DNA from: Labyrinthula sp. Ha
Taxonomy: Eukaryota; Sar; Bigyra; Labyrinthulida; Labyrinthulaceae
DNA length: 64,000 nt
Direction of reading: 5' to 3'
Assembly (NCBI GenBank): GCA_015227615.1
Contig: JAALGZ010000034.1
Location: 124,001 to 188,000 of the forward strand
The notes under the pieces were generated by a model that saw only the letters and a program-made list of their open reading frames with translations, made no database searches and was not told the origin of the DNA. Below are positions 34,850 to 47,700 of this stretch, piece after piece (position 1 is the stretch's first letter; the number at the start of each line of letters is the position of its first letter). Made by a program: the position numbers and the translations under genes.

Positions 34850-35520
34850 AACATATAGAATTAAAAAGCTGTCGGGAAAGATTATTTTACCGGCTTCGCT
34901 CCTGGAGCGCCAGTTGGTTCATATACATTTAGCGAATAAACATGGTTCCCTCGAATCGGACTTAGCGGAAGCGGCTAGACTTGAGTGGAGAATTTCCGCC
35001 GCTATGGAACGCACACTGAGAGGAGACACATCGAGGAAAAAGATGGTTGAATTGATACGCGTATTTAGGGACAACTGCGTGCATTGTCGCAGGCTTCCTA
35101 AAGCAATCAAGACAACGTATAGTCTGGTTACGAGAGCTAGGCACCCGCGCGAAACTCTAGTCGCAGACTTTTTATATGTGAATAGAATAGGACACATTCT
35201 AGTATTAACAGATGCGTTTAGCAGATTTACTCAGTTGACGCATACGAAGGCTCCGGATACACAAGCGGTTATAGAGGTGCTTGACAGATTCGCGACGAAT
35301 TATAAGTTGGAAAAAGAGTTTACGCTAGTAACAGACCGCGGGAGTCATTTTGCGAATTCATTAATGTCAGTGTTGAGGAAAGAACTTCGATTTTCGCAAA
35401 GTTTCGCGGTTTCCTATATAAGCTGGACAAATGGAGAAGTCGAAGTTGTAAATAAAAAAGTACTGAATTTTCTGAAGAGTCTGGTCAGTGAATACAGGCT
35501 CAATGAGGATGAATAGCCGA
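34850..35520 (+). pseudogene. Integrase region of gypsy element 1
   Basis: An HHCC zinc-binding part with a CVHCRRLP knuckle near 35080 is followed by the RNase H-like core, with the first Asp in VADFLYVNRIGH and the second in LVTDRGSHFANS. It is part of the broken element, and coordinates are rounded. Confidence 0.8.
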
Positions 35521-36099
35521 AGATATTAAATAAGATACAAGGCGCAATGAATGAATTGCCTGTACCTTCGTGAAAAATACCCGGTTGCAAAAATGCGCCA
35601 ACGGCGTACGAGTTGTTTTTGTATGTGAACCCAGAGCGCCAGTATATTGAACCAGCGGGACTTCCGCCTTTAGTGGAAAGAATCCGTAAAGGCGCTAGTA
35701 TGTTGGTTAGTATTGATGCCGATGTGTTGTATAAACTAAGCGCGACTTTTAGGATACGCTTGGAGGAATATGAGAAAAAAGTCGCGAAGTACGTTGAGTT
35801 TCAGAAGATGTTGAATAACAGGAGGAAGAAGACCGCAGTGGACCCAGCGCTCCTTCAATATAATGTGGGGGACTGGTGTCTGCTGTCCTCGAAAGGAACC
35901 CTCAAAGACCGTGACAAGTTGGCGCATGAGTGGTCGGGCCCAGTGCAGATAATGGAGACAGTATCTAAAAATGTTTATAAGATTAAGGCATCGGACGGCA
36001 AAGCAATGGAGGTACACGGAAGTGGGTTATACTTCTACGAACCTAGCGGCTTTGTTCCGTCGGAGGCGTTAAGAAACGTACATGTCGGAAATTTTAAAC

Positions 36100-36220
36100 A
36101 TTTGGAAGTCGCGGAATTTGGGGATGTCAAGTATGATCCACATTTGGCGGAATATATAATAGAGGTCTGATGGAGAGGCTTCCGCTCGGAGGACAACACT
36201 TGGGAACCGATCCAAACAAT
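36100..36220 (+). pseudogene. Chromodomain-like stretch of gypsy element 1
   Basis: A WRGF...NTWEP signature, as in the C-terminal chromodomain of chromovirus integrases, follows an SH3-like integrase tail (VGDWCLL...GPVQI). Chromodomains steer insertion toward particular chromatin. Coordinates are rounded. Confidence 0.6.
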
Positions 36221-37620
36221 GTATGAAGACGTTCGAAATACGTTACTCGAGCATCTAACCAAAAAGATGCGCCGCCCGAATCAAGATAAAATGCGCAAAA
36301 GGGCTAAGCGCGCGTTTATTACTACAGGCCACGCGATTGACAGGGTGATAAGGCGTGTCCCTGGAATTAACGCTTGTCGCAGACACTTGGATAAAGTGGA
36401 AATACGACCGATTGTTGAGCGGAAACATGTTGCGCCATCAAGAGGTTGGACAAAAGAGGAGAAGCAAGAATTAAGGAAATTAGTTCTAAAGCTTGGTGTG
36501 GATCGGTAAGACAAATATCAGTTGTACTTACCACACAAGACCAAAGCGATGATGAAGTACTATATCCAGCAGCGACTTGGCCGGCTGGATCTTGAAGAGA
36601 TAGGGGGAGAATGTTGGGATATCGAAAAGGCGCGGAAATCGAGCAAACTGATTAGCCGCGCCGATTTTCGGTGTACGAGACGCTTTGCGGATTGTGAGCA
36701 AGCTTTGGCGCTCGCGAATGAGGAAATAGCGAAAGAATTCGCGCCAAAGTTCACGGAAAGTTTGCGTGGATATAGAAAGAAGGCGGCAAACTATGCAAGG
36801 AAGGTGGCGCTCATTTGTAAGAAGCTAGAGCAGTACCCCAAGTTGATAAAGACTATGGTACTGGCATTTAAAAAGGAAGAGGAAGTGGAGTGGGAAGTCA
36901 GCGGGTTCCGAGTTAGGTATGAACGGCACGCCGAACTTGCACGAACCCCTATGGTTTTGACGAATCACCCGCACGAAATTGAGGAAAGCGCGAAATGGCG
37001 CTACTTGGTGTCATTCGAAGGAGAAGTGCAGTTTACTATGATTCAAAAGGCCGGGCGCATATTTGATGTGGACTTCGAGGAAGACGGAATAGCTATGAGG
37101 AGCTGTATATTACCTCCTGAGAAGATGTGGTATAATATCATTCCCTACAGCAATGAGTGGCGCCGCGGAGTACAAGGTTTGGTCACGGTGGATCTGCTAC
37201 TGGCCGACCCGCCGGGGGGTGAACACCAAGTTGAAGCAGGAGACGAAGGATTCAGGGACTTCGGAATCACGTAACTACAACCACGCTTTGTGGTGATATG
37301 GATTTCGCAACGAGAACTGGAGCGCGTTTTTCGATTTATGAAAAGCGCGGGTTATGATATATTCCATACGTGGACATGGATAAAGATGACGCACCGCGGA
37401 AAAATATGGGGATCGCTGGGGCGATTATTCCAGCGATCACATGAGGTGCTGTATTTCTTCAAAAAGCGCGATGCGCTAGGAGATTCGGAGATGAGAGCCA
37501 TTCAGGAACGGAAAGTGATTTTTGCTGACCGAAGTGACGGAAGAATGAAGCCGCTAGTTGCGCTGGAATGGATAAAGCGCGCATTTGGAAAAGGCGCAAT
37601 ACTGAAGGAGGTATTTGCGT
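36220..37620 (+). pseudogene. Myb/SANT-like plus MT-A70-like methyltransferase region in gypsy element 1
   Basis: Between the chromodomain-like stretch and the purine tract lies about 1.4 kb of extra coding sequence. It starts with a Myb/SANT-like segment (GWTKEEKQELRKLVLKLGV) and LPHKTKAMMKYYIQQRLGRL. The later part holds VDLLLADPP near 37190, a WISQRELERVFRFMKSAGYDIFHTWTWIK-type strand-helix-strand near 37300, then GSLGRLFQRSHEVLYFFKKRD. That order (DPP motif, then an 'iW' strand and GY...W.K, then 'E.ll...') is characteristic of MT-A70 (METTL3/METTL14/METTL4/MTA1) N6-adenine methyltransferases. The same arrangement occurs in gypsy element 2. The region shares the interruptions of its element. 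Confidence 0.7.
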
Positions 37621-37737
37621 GAACGAGCGGTTTACGTAAAGGCTGGTTACAATTGGGAGAACGAGTGAACCCGTGTGGGCCTAGGGAGAGTTATGAAATA
37701 CAAATAGTGCTTAGACAGAATGGAGTCACGCCATTAT

Positions 37738-37750
37738 GGGAAGAGGGGGA
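37738..37750 (+). promoter_or_regulatory. Polypurine tract of gypsy element 1
   Basis: GGGAAGAGGGGGA lies directly before the 3' LTR, the expected plus-strand primer site. Confidence 0.8.
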
Positions 37751-38052
37751 TGTATCAATGTGAAGTTTAGTATTTAAGTATTTCATAAGTAGCTTTAAAT
37801 AAATATGATTGGGTAGATGATACGAATCAAATTGGTAGATTTTGTGCCAGGATAGGCCATTGTGTGAATCAATTAAGGAAAAAACCAATAAAAAAGGCAA
37901 TAAAAGGATAACATTAGAGTAGAGGCAAAGAGTCAATCTAAGGACCGATCAGGAAACGAAATACATAGATACCTTGTAGGAAAAACTTATAGAACATCTT
38001 AAGAGCGCTAAGACTTGCACACTTTGAGGATTTAAGTACCCAAGGTGTTCCA
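37751..38052 (+). repeat. 3' LTR of gypsy element 1
   Basis: 302 bp, TG...CA, about 98% identical to the 5' LTR. It is followed by CTTT, the same four bases that precede the 5' LTR. Confidence 0.93.
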
Positions 38053-38747
38053 CTTTACAATATATTCAACGAAAATAGAAAACAGGTCGAGCGGCTATTC
38101 AACTTTTCTTAGAGAACTCCTGACCAACGAGGTTAAAGTAAATATTAATATGATGCATTTGCAAGAGAACACTCACTCGTACATAATTTTTATGTTTTGA
38201 AGATGTTCAGAGAGAGGAGAAGCTGTGATTGAGGCAGACAGTAAGCTATACAATGGGATAATTTCCATTGACCTTACTCTTAATTGTCTTGGAAAATCCT
38301 AAGCAAATGCAGATGTTGCTGCTGGTTGGGCGAACAATATCTTTAACTACGCAAGACAGTGAGCAAAAAATAGAACCAGCGAACGTTGGTTGAGAACCTA
38401 CTCATGCAACAGAGAAACCAGCATAAGAAAGCGTATTGTATAAGTTACGATTACATATTCTTGAAGACATAATTAGATTTCAAAGAAAAGCTTTCATCCT
38501 AGTTGACAGATGCACTTTCCAGTAGTACTCCCTACAAGGTTAATTCTGTCAATTATAGTGAACTATCCACATTTAAAAGCAGGCAATTAATTTTAGAAAG
38601 GGCAGCAGTGTGAAGAGAATTCGTTCTTCTCGAGTTTAGATTCAAAGGTACTAAATTAGAATGCAAATGCATTCCTTTTATTTTTAACGTGCTAGGTAAG
38701 ACTTTAAACTAATACATAAGAATAGGTATGAAGCAATGTAAAAAAAA
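38053..38747. other. Intergenic, no gene seen
   Basis: About 700 bp between the gypsy element and the stop of the reverse-strand 760-residue gene. I see no open frame or repeat of note. Its 3' end should contain that gene's polyadenylation site. Confidence 0.5.
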
Positions 38748-41059
38748 TCAGGGCTTTAAAAAGTAAAGTACATGAGAGCTATAAAGGTTTTCCACTGGTG
38801 TGTGAACACCAAAAGGAAAAAAATATTTTTCTATATCATGAAACTCTGTAAGAGGAGTAGATATCTTATTTGGCGAGCTCTCCAAAACAAAAAGACAAAC
38901 ATACAAAGTAAATAAAAGAGGATCCCTTTCAAAAACAAGCTCAATAGAAATTCTCCAATGTCTTCCACACAAACTTTTACCACCAATGTCTTCTAGATTG
39001 CAGGTAGTACCAAGAAGTGAGTTTTCAGCACGTTCTTTCGAGGTTGACTTCAAGTTATGAAATGGATGCAGTTCAAAACTCTTCATAAACCTTAATTTAA
39101 CTTTATTTGTATCAACGTGATGAATCCAACCAAACAAACTTTCCTCTACTAATATTGGTTGAAAAGGTAATGACGGAGTAGACTCTGGTCTTGGTATCCC
39201 ATCTAGCTTAATTTTCACGCACCCAGCACCTAGAGGTAGATGTGGGTTTATAGTAAAAGAATCCGAAGTTAACTCAATAAAAAAAGAGGAAACAACTAAA
39301 AAATAAAACTTTGAGATAAAAGGGGTGCAACTATGACCCCAAATCATATCCAAAAGTGAGAAAATACTCGGTTGATTTGTTTCTTCAACAGATTTAAAAC
39401 ACCAATTTCCAGAAACAAAATCAGTGATAACTGAAAAGGATGAGTTATTATTTTGACTAGTTGAAACTTCGGAGTTTTGAGCTAGTTGTTCTGTAAGTTT
39501 TATAAATCCAGCAGTTTTTGAAGCTCTTCTTGCAACTGTTACAAGTCTACGCCAAGTATTTATATTCTTTGAAGCAATTTGAAAAGATTCTTTGTCCATT
39601 AGAGGGGTTCTCAAAACTAAAGATATTAATAGTTTTGCAGTATTATGTGTAGGTAAAAAAGCTGTATCTAGCAAGAATATTCCTAAGTCTGAGAAACTAT
39701 TCATTAGGGCTTCAAACCTAAATTCTACTCCTTTAATTCTATCTTTTCCGCATATTAGTCCTCGCGAGATTAAATGACCGGTAACGTGTAAATCAGGACA
39801 TAATTGGTATTGAATGAGCTTCTCTGTTGTTAAATCTTTCTCCACTTCTGAACAAAGAAAATATTCAAAAGTTTCTAAATCCACCTCAAGTGTTTGAAAT
39901 AGTGTGGCCCGCTGTGAATGCAAAAAGTTTTTAAATCCAGAAACATCATTTCTGCATTTAAAAGCATTTGATACATTTTTTATTAAATTTATTGGTTGGT
40001 CTTCAAGCAATAAAGTTCTGCCCCTATTCAAAATAAATAATTCCAATTCTTCAAGTTCCTGCTCAAGAGTTTCAAATGTTGTTGAACCTAGACGTGCCTG
40101 CAAAAATTTTCTTAAGTTTACTAGTTTTTTACCTGACTCTGTATCATCCATATTAAACAAAGATAAATTAGAGTCTTCTTTATTAAATTCTTTATCTGGT
40201 AAATGAAGTGAACAAAGCCCATGAAAACTTAAATATAACCAGGAATATTTAATATGTTTTATATTTTGTAGAAAAAAATAAGTAACAAATTCATTCATTC
40301 TCCTTTGATATGTATTTTCTCTTCTATACTGTAAATAGTTTCGCTTATATTTTGCCAAAGAAGATGGAGTTATTAAATCAATAACACATTGACTATGAAA
40401 GAGTGCTCTATATTTTTCTGTTTCCTCTACTAGATCTGGAATTAAACCAGTTAAATATTTTTGAGACGGCTTTAAAATTTTTCGTCTTGAGTATATTTTA
40501 AACTTTGGAGAAAATGCTATTTTTATACAAAATATTTTATCTTCAGATTCTTCGATGTCAGTGAATATACGAACTCTAAACGCATGAGCATAATCACTTG
40601 TTGTTTTGTTCGATTGCCATTGATAATTCCATCCAATAAATTGTCTATTAAAAACTAAAATCAAGTTTTGCTTCTGTGGATCATTTGGATCTATTTCAAA
40701 CCTTCCTGGTATCAAAACGTTAAGCGGCTTTTTGCTATTACGTTCGGAGTTTTTCATTTCCGAAAGTGAATAAAATGATTCTTCAGATGTTTCACTGTTA
40801 TATGTTTTGTGGTTAGGAAAAGTGTAAAAATCACCCCACGCTTTTAGTTTATGATAACCTTCTGAAAAGTTAGGAAAGGTAATCCGTACAGAAACCGCAT
40901 TGCCACAAAATCCTTGTGCACAATGCCCATTTGGCCTGCATTCAGGAAAACATCTAGATACTAAAACAAGAATAAAATATACCGTAAGTTTTTGACAGCT
41001 GAAGACTTGTTGTTTCTCTGATATACCTCTTTAAATGTATTTAAGAATTCGATATTCAT
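38748..41059 (-). CDS. Unknown 760-residue protein, copy A
   Basis: CDS is complement(join(38748..40953, 40983..41059)) with one inferred 29-nt intron. The 669 codons from the ATG at 40757 are certain as an open frame. Upstream of that ATG the frame stays open, and through a mini-intron it reaches an ATG at 41059, adding 91 residues. I recognise no family. Visible features are a CX3CX5CX4C cluster near residues 27-42, a conserved core around residues 420-535 that includes SFSDLGIFLLDTAFLPTH and INTWRRLVTVARRASKTAGF, and an internal repeat in the middle (FLQARLGSTTFETLEQELEELELFI against FLHSQRATLFQTLEVDLETFEYFL). There is no membrane segment or clear signal peptide. A second copy lies at 49052-51363. 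The upstream exon is less sure than the main frame. Confidence 0.65.
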
Positions 41060-41780
41060 AATATCTACCAGTTTACTAATTTTGAAATACCGGGATCAAT
41101 AGTTCTTCTTGCGGTATTCTTTTTTCAAAGTACAACCTATTCTATTTATTGTACGACCTTTAACAAAGAATATGTCATATATGTTAATTCTTGTTCTTAT
41201 AGGGTATAAATTCATATTCTATAATTTAATCTCTTTATCAACATAACAATAAATTATTGAAATATCTCCTGAATATATATTTTATTTACAAAATAATAGA
41301 ATAACAAATAATAAGTTAAAATATTCAGTTAACTTATATATTTTATCATAATAAAGTCTATATATATTTCATAATAATAAGGTAACAATGTATTGTTAAA
41401 TATATATATTGTATTATAGAATAACATATAAATTTTATTAATACAATACCGATAAATTTCTATTATAAAACACATTTAAATATATCCAATAGAGTTATAG
41501 AGTCCAAATTAGTGTGGTTATCCATATACACTGTATATAGAATCTGATAATTAAATTTACAATCAAAATAAAATTCTATATATATACAAAGTTTATTTTT
41601 ATAATACTATACTTAAATATTTCCTCCCGTTAAGAAAAAATATGTTGATATCATATATAATATATCTGCACAACCTTTCCTAAACGCATCGGCAATAGAG
41701 CATAATTAACAACTGACCTAGGTTGATTTTTTTACTGTTAAAAGAATATGGTCGATTTGAAATCTCTCTCTATATATATA
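40466..41780. repeat. Near-identical duplicated block, copy A
   Basis: Covers the first coding part of copy A and its 5' flank. It matches 50770-52084 with only a handful of differences (for example ACAACTGACC against ACCAACAGACC near the outer end). The match stops abruptly at a TATATATA run on both sides. Confidence 0.9.
40954..40982 (-). other. Inferred 29-nt intron in copy A
   Basis: On the reverse strand it begins GTATATTTTATTC and ends TAGTATCTAG. Splicing links an ATG at 41059 to the Cys-rich part of the long frame. The size matches the 28-30 nt introns elsewhere. A nearer acceptor, 7 nt upstream, would give the wrong frame from this ATG. Confidence 0.5.
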
Positions 41781-44700
41781 TACTATTTAGGAATTTCATA
41801 GACCTTATAAAAGGAAGAGAAACTAAACAAGAAAAAGTAAATATTTTGGACAAATGAGAAGGTGTTTTGAGTAGAGAGATAGTATATAGTCTTAACTAAC
41901 CCATACTTAGCTTTATTTGCTCCTTTGTTTTCTGGTTAATTAAAGGAAAATGATGAAGTAAGCATCCGTTGCATTTAAGAAGAGGGTTGGAGGACCACTA
42001 GAACTCACTTGATATTGCCTTCACCATAAACAAGAAGGAAGCTCACCTTTGATTTGCGAAAAAGCTTTGCTAAATAGGCTTTCTTTTGGCATTTTTTCAT
42101 ATGTGTTAAATATCGATAGAGCTATGATATAGAGTTAAACATAAAGGAGTTCAGTTGCATTCCAAGGTAAAGAACCAGAGCAACAAGTATTATTAGTTAA
42201 AATGGCGAGAATCTAGAAAATAACGAGCCCTTGCAGCACCCTATTTAAGCTCCATTTATCTATCTAAATGAGTTAAACTCAAGAAATTAGTTTCTTCAAT
42301 TTCACCATTTCTAGCCCATCATGTACATTCAACTTCCGAATCTTTTCTTTTTGTTCTATTACTTTCACTGAGAAAACGCTCTTCTGAAATTGACAGAACA
42401 GGTATCCATTCTCAGTGCGTGTGCAAAAAGTTATTGCCCCCCAGGATGTCATTTTCTCCCTCACATTCGTGAAACAATGCACTAGGATGTTCTACAATTA
42501 TTTAAGAACCAACAATGGCCTTGACATCACTAGTTTATTTGCTGCAAGGAGCCTCGTCATTGAAGGAACAGAGTTTTCTTTTGGATAGTTCCATTGTCTT
42601 GCATGAGGCAGATGTACACCAAATAATTTAGCAGAACCTATTCCAATAGACCGGATATTATTGCGGATTCTTGCATCATTGTATCTGAAAAAATCGAAAT
42701 TAAGATGTTTGATAAAGTAGCTAATTCAATTCAATAGAAGTTCTAGTTAGCATAGAACTAATATGCTTTAACAACATTGTTGTCAACTTTGCAGTATATC
42801 GAGTTCCCTAATTTATTGATTAAAAGTAAAAATCTGTATAAGAGAAACTAGAAAACTGGAAGTAAAACTCATTAAATTTTTGGTGTATCATTGTTTCCTG
42901 CTTGCGTACAGACAGTCAGCAGAAAGTTCCAGTATAAGAATTATTATGCACATCAAATTTACTCTAGTAAACAATCTTGTAATTACAATATTCGCAATTC
43001 GCCCAAGGAAATCTCTTTAAATAGCTCCATTGAGCACGGCTATGCTACTTTAATTTGCCAGGGAACAGCAATGCTCAAGAGGAAAGCAAGGATAATGTCT
43101 TAAAACTACATTTTATTGCATTTTACTTCTGCAAGCATAGACAAGACACTAAGAGCTACAAGTTTTCTGTTTGAAACTGTATGACAAAAAAGATGAAAGG
43201 ATGCTATCACGCTTTGGGAGAACGAAATCAACGGAAAAGGTAAAAACATGGGGGGTTAGCTCTAGGATTATTGAATACGCTAATATCTATGAGCAATAGT
43301 TCAAGTTTTATGCTTGGTGATACCTAGGGATCGGATATGATTTATTGATAATTTATAAATAAGAAACTTCACCATATATTTCCTATTGATTAATTCTGAT
43401 AATTCCCTAACATTTTGATAGATTATTGTTAATCAATTGATTATCAATACAAGGCTAAGTCACAAGCCCCTGGGCCAAATAGCCAAAAAAAACTTCTTCT
43501 GCTTTGCACAGGAAGCAAACTTTCAAAAATCCGCCACATGGCCCAAACACATCTTATTATTGGATTATTCACATGTCATGTGACCACCTTTTAAAAAATT
43601 TCATGCGGTGCAGAAAATATATATACGAAATCTTCTGCAATTTAAATCAGAGTCGCATAGCCCATCTTCATTTTTTTTAATAACTTGACAATCAGAATGA
43701 AATCACAAGCACTTGGTAAGAATCAAAATCCCAATTCTTTTGTTGAAAATCAGAATCAAAACAATTATCAAATGATTATTGATAATTCTTATCAAAGCGG
43801 ATACCAGATTAGAGCCGAGGTACTAGACTGTTTCAAAGGTCATCCTAAAATCTCTGAATAAAATTGCAGCACGCTTCTTTAATAGTAGTGACAGTTTCCA
43901 ATACACGTATCATAGTAACAGTCCATAGACGCAAAGAGTTCAGGTTAAAACCATCGGTAGTACTTGTCAAGATCTCAATAGATCTAAATAATTAATATCA
44001 AAGCTGAAGTGAGAGCCAACATTTGTGTTCATCCTAAGTCTACCTATTACCCTAGAGAGATATAAAAACCAAAAAAAAATATTTTAATCATCCAGTTATT
44101 AACCATATTTTGACACACGGTGGCAATTTCTACAGGAATAAGAAAATTTTAACTGCTGATAAAGGTCACTTTGGGACTATTATCTAATATGCAAACAGGT
44201 ATTCAAGATAACAAAGTAATAAGAGTACCGAATAATATAAACGGGGCATCCTATGAAACATACGCATATATTGGGTCGATAGAATGTTTTGATTAAGCTT
44301 TTTGGGAAAGCGTTGCATAGGTTCTAGGGTTCTCATTTCTTTTCTTTTGGGATATGGAGGTCCAGATTAACCGCCAGTATTTTACATAGATTAACCTCCT
44401 GGTTGAGAAACGGTATACAAAAAACTTTTCCGTAAGCACACTAAATCATTTACACCACATATAAAGGCATTCTTCAGTCAATTGCTTAGAATATACCATA
44501 AGAACAATGCATGGACACAAGAGCTTTTGCATTATAGTACACAGTCTCAGATACTTGAAATAAGAGAAAAGACTATAAAATGAAGCCTGGTGAGACTGTA
44601 TTAAACAGTACATTATAAATTATGCTCGAGCAGTAGATTGCACTGTGCTTGAAGGAATCCTCCAGTCTGTTTTCCATAAAAGTACTTAATGGCAATAAAA

Positions 44701-47700
44701 CTGAATGAGAATTTTAAGATTTCATTTAACATAATTTGCTGAACTTACCAGCAACGGTGACAAATGCAATAACTATAACTGATTTTTACCATGATAGGAT
44801 TTCTCTTTAGATAAATATCTTCACTTAGAATTTCAAGTAAACCAAAAGAAATTCCCACTAAGTTGCGTAAAAAATTTTCTTACATAAACAAAAGGCAGTG
44901 AACAGCAGAAATTTGGTTTATACTATCCTTATGTAAAATTTATATGCAGTAGTATGAACTATGGCTGTATGTTTTTAATTTAAATCATTTCATAGCAAAG
45001 TTATAGCGATAAGATTATCTTGCATTGTACAAAGATATTTCTCTTAATGTCAAATGAAAGAAAACCAAAATAAAATATATTGCTAATTAGCCATAATTAA
45101 ATAAACCATCAAGTCGGGAAAGGGTTATGTGACAACCCAAACTAGCAGCGCACTAATCCTTAGCATTATTGCCGTTAGTACAGGTGCTGTTATAGTGTCT
45201 ATTAATAAGTAACATGGGAACAGAAGTTTGGCAAATCAATTTCCGAGAAATCTCGCTGAAAACAGTAGAAAATCGTAAGATCATCACATTATTTTCTCTG
45301 GACCCAAGAACTAGATGCAATTAATATTGAAGAACTAGTAAAGAGTATATATACATTCTGCTTGAAATCGGCAATAATCAAATGTTCTTAATTTAGTTTC
45401 TAATCATAACAAAGTTATTTTTTATATCAGATAAGTTTGGTTTTTCAAAGAGCATCGATTTGTTATCCATGAACAATCACAATATTTCGTGATTCATCAT
45501 GGCAAGGAAAAAAAAATCTAGCACAAACTTACCCTATATGACAGAAGTAAGACCCTGGAAAGAGGCTTCAATATTTTGAATAGTTCTTGTAAAAGGGAAC
45601 AGCATGGAAGTAGTCTTTAGATCCCGCTATGTGACATTATCCTAAATCTCTTAAGCCAAAGCCACCTAATACTCAGCAGACATTTTACGCCTGGTGGCAC
45701 GAGTGTCGACTGAGATATTCAAAAGAATTGAAATGAGCCCGGAAAGTGTTTCTAGAAAACCAGGTGAGAATATAACGCTTTGAAGCAATACTGAGAAAGG
45801 GTTGAAAAGGTCAAGACCTGTATTGTAACATGGTTCATTTTGCGTTTTTAGATAGTGTCTTATTCGTTAAAATCTGATTGAATTCAGTTTTTATACCATT
45901 GCAAGAAAAGAACTAATTTCAGAAAGAAAAATTAGTTTCGATGAATGACTGTTTTTGGAAATTCTTGATTAATGTAAAAGATGGTAATGGTACAGAATTC
46001 TACATAAGATACAGGTCAAATATACCATGGGAACCCGAGTCTGAAAATTTTCCAAATTCTCCACTGCAAATACAATGATACAATAGCCACAGAATTTTGA
46101 GTTGAGAAATATTAGATGTTGGAATGAAAAAATAAAACCTGGTAACTAAATGTCAAACACTAAAAAATAACTTTTTTCTCATCCTAGTAGTATGAACACT
46201 TAAGCAAATCTAGCGTTAGATTCTTAGAAATTATAGAAAAATGCCTAAGAAATTAAATTTTCTTTTTTATTTTTCACAATTTGCTGTAAACAAATGTTTG
46301 AGAATTCTGAAATTTTTAATTAATCCAATAGAGTTAAGTAGAATTGAAACAGTTTACTAAGAAGCTTCCTTTAACCTTCAGTAGACATAGGATTCAAGAA
46401 ATGATATAGTCGTGAAGATGATGGTAGAAGTGAGCATCGTGTAATAAATTTATATTACTTATAATTACAGGAGGCATTAGACGGATCATTTCAAGATTAT
46501 ATATAGTTATTAGGTTAGTGAGTCTCTATTTTATACTCTTCGCTTTACTTGTCGCAGCAAGTTGGAGAACAGAAATGTTCCTCTTGAAGTTAAATCTGGA
46601 CTTTAGTGCGGAGTTCTTACCTCTTCGTGTGTGGTATCTTTTCAATTTCAGTATTATTTTCTATGTTAAATATATATATAGCCAACAGTGTAGAAGATAT
46701 GGTGATAAGTCCTTTAAGTTCGCCACTCTATAGATACACAGTGTTAACTTTATGAATTATTCTTCTTCGAATAAGGAAAAACTTTCGGATGGGTTACAAT
46801 AAACAGTACGATAGACGCTCAAAAAAAGGTAGCAACTAGCTTGTTTAACTTGAACGTACAAATTGCAACAATAGAATCCATATATTGAATTAATGCTGTT
46901 GTCTATAATTATTCCTATAACCACTTCTCTTATTTCGTAATCGTTCTTCCCTGAGTAATAACATGTAGCTTCATAATAAGGACTTTTCCAGCTTTCGCAC
47001 AGAACTCTGATATCTGTCGAAAATTGATTACTGTGGCTTAGTACCTTACTTGGTTTCAAAAAGTGATTTATTATTCTACTACTTTGGAAACTGATTTACA
47101 ATCCTTTAACACCTTTGTGTATAAAGTCCAGTCAATTTAGAGTTTCATTCATCATTAAAGTAGCAGTTTAAACAAAATTTACTTGTTTGTCAGAGAAAGA
47201 AGGTTCTTTTTTTATAGATTAATCTAAGATTAAATAGACTTAATTTTAAAAATCTTAAATGTATACGTTTGTGACTGTAATGACTAGAAGGAAGACATTT
47301 AAATATAATATTTTTTATGAAAGTCTCATTGAAGAAATATCACTTCGATTCGTCCAGATTCTAATCTCAAGCCAACAACTGCTAGAATTGTGAGAGCTAA
47401 CAAAAATATCTGAGCTGAAAATTAAGAATCATAAGATCTCACTTCTAAGAGTTGGTTTTAAAAATGCACTTAGGACCTAGTGGTTTTTAATGACTAAATC
47501 TGACTTTTCTATAGGAAGAAATTCAAAGTAAGAGCCGCTCTAATGACCATGCTTATGAAACTCATTTCCGAAAACGGGTGAAAAGGCTGTAATGGAAAAT
47601 CCTCGTCCGGAATACTGAATTCTTCTCTGTAAACGAGACGATGGAGGCTGTAATTAGGTTTTTTCAAGCACCAATTTTACAAAGAACATCTTTTAGCCAT

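Larger units (their letters stand above)
28416..38052 (+). mobile_element. Ty3/gypsy (chromovirus-like) LTR retrotransposon carrying an MT-A70 methyltransferase region, broken
   Basis: Full-length element of 9637 bp. It has 302-bp LTRs of TG...CA form, a 4-bp direct repeat CTTT at 28412-28415 and 38053-38056 as probable target-site duplication, and a purine tract at 37738-37750 before the 3' LTR. Parts in order are a long coiled-coil gag, an aspartic protease (DSGAD), reverse transcriptase, RNase H, an HHCC zinc-binding plus catalytic integrase, and a chromodomain-like stretch. A Myb/SANT-like and MT-A70-like region follows, outside the usual gypsy repertoire. RT before integrase fixes the gypsy order. 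The LTRs differ at about five positions (about 98% identical), so insertion is fairly recent, yet the coding region has roughly ten interruptions. The interior is rich in GCGC and unlike its AT-rich surroundings. Confidence 0.88.

Noticed and set aside
46518-46733. 71-codon hydrophobic open frame
   Set aside because: There is no in-frame ATG at its start, no neighbour support and no recognisable family; the AT-rich sequence makes Phe/Leu-rich frames common by chance.
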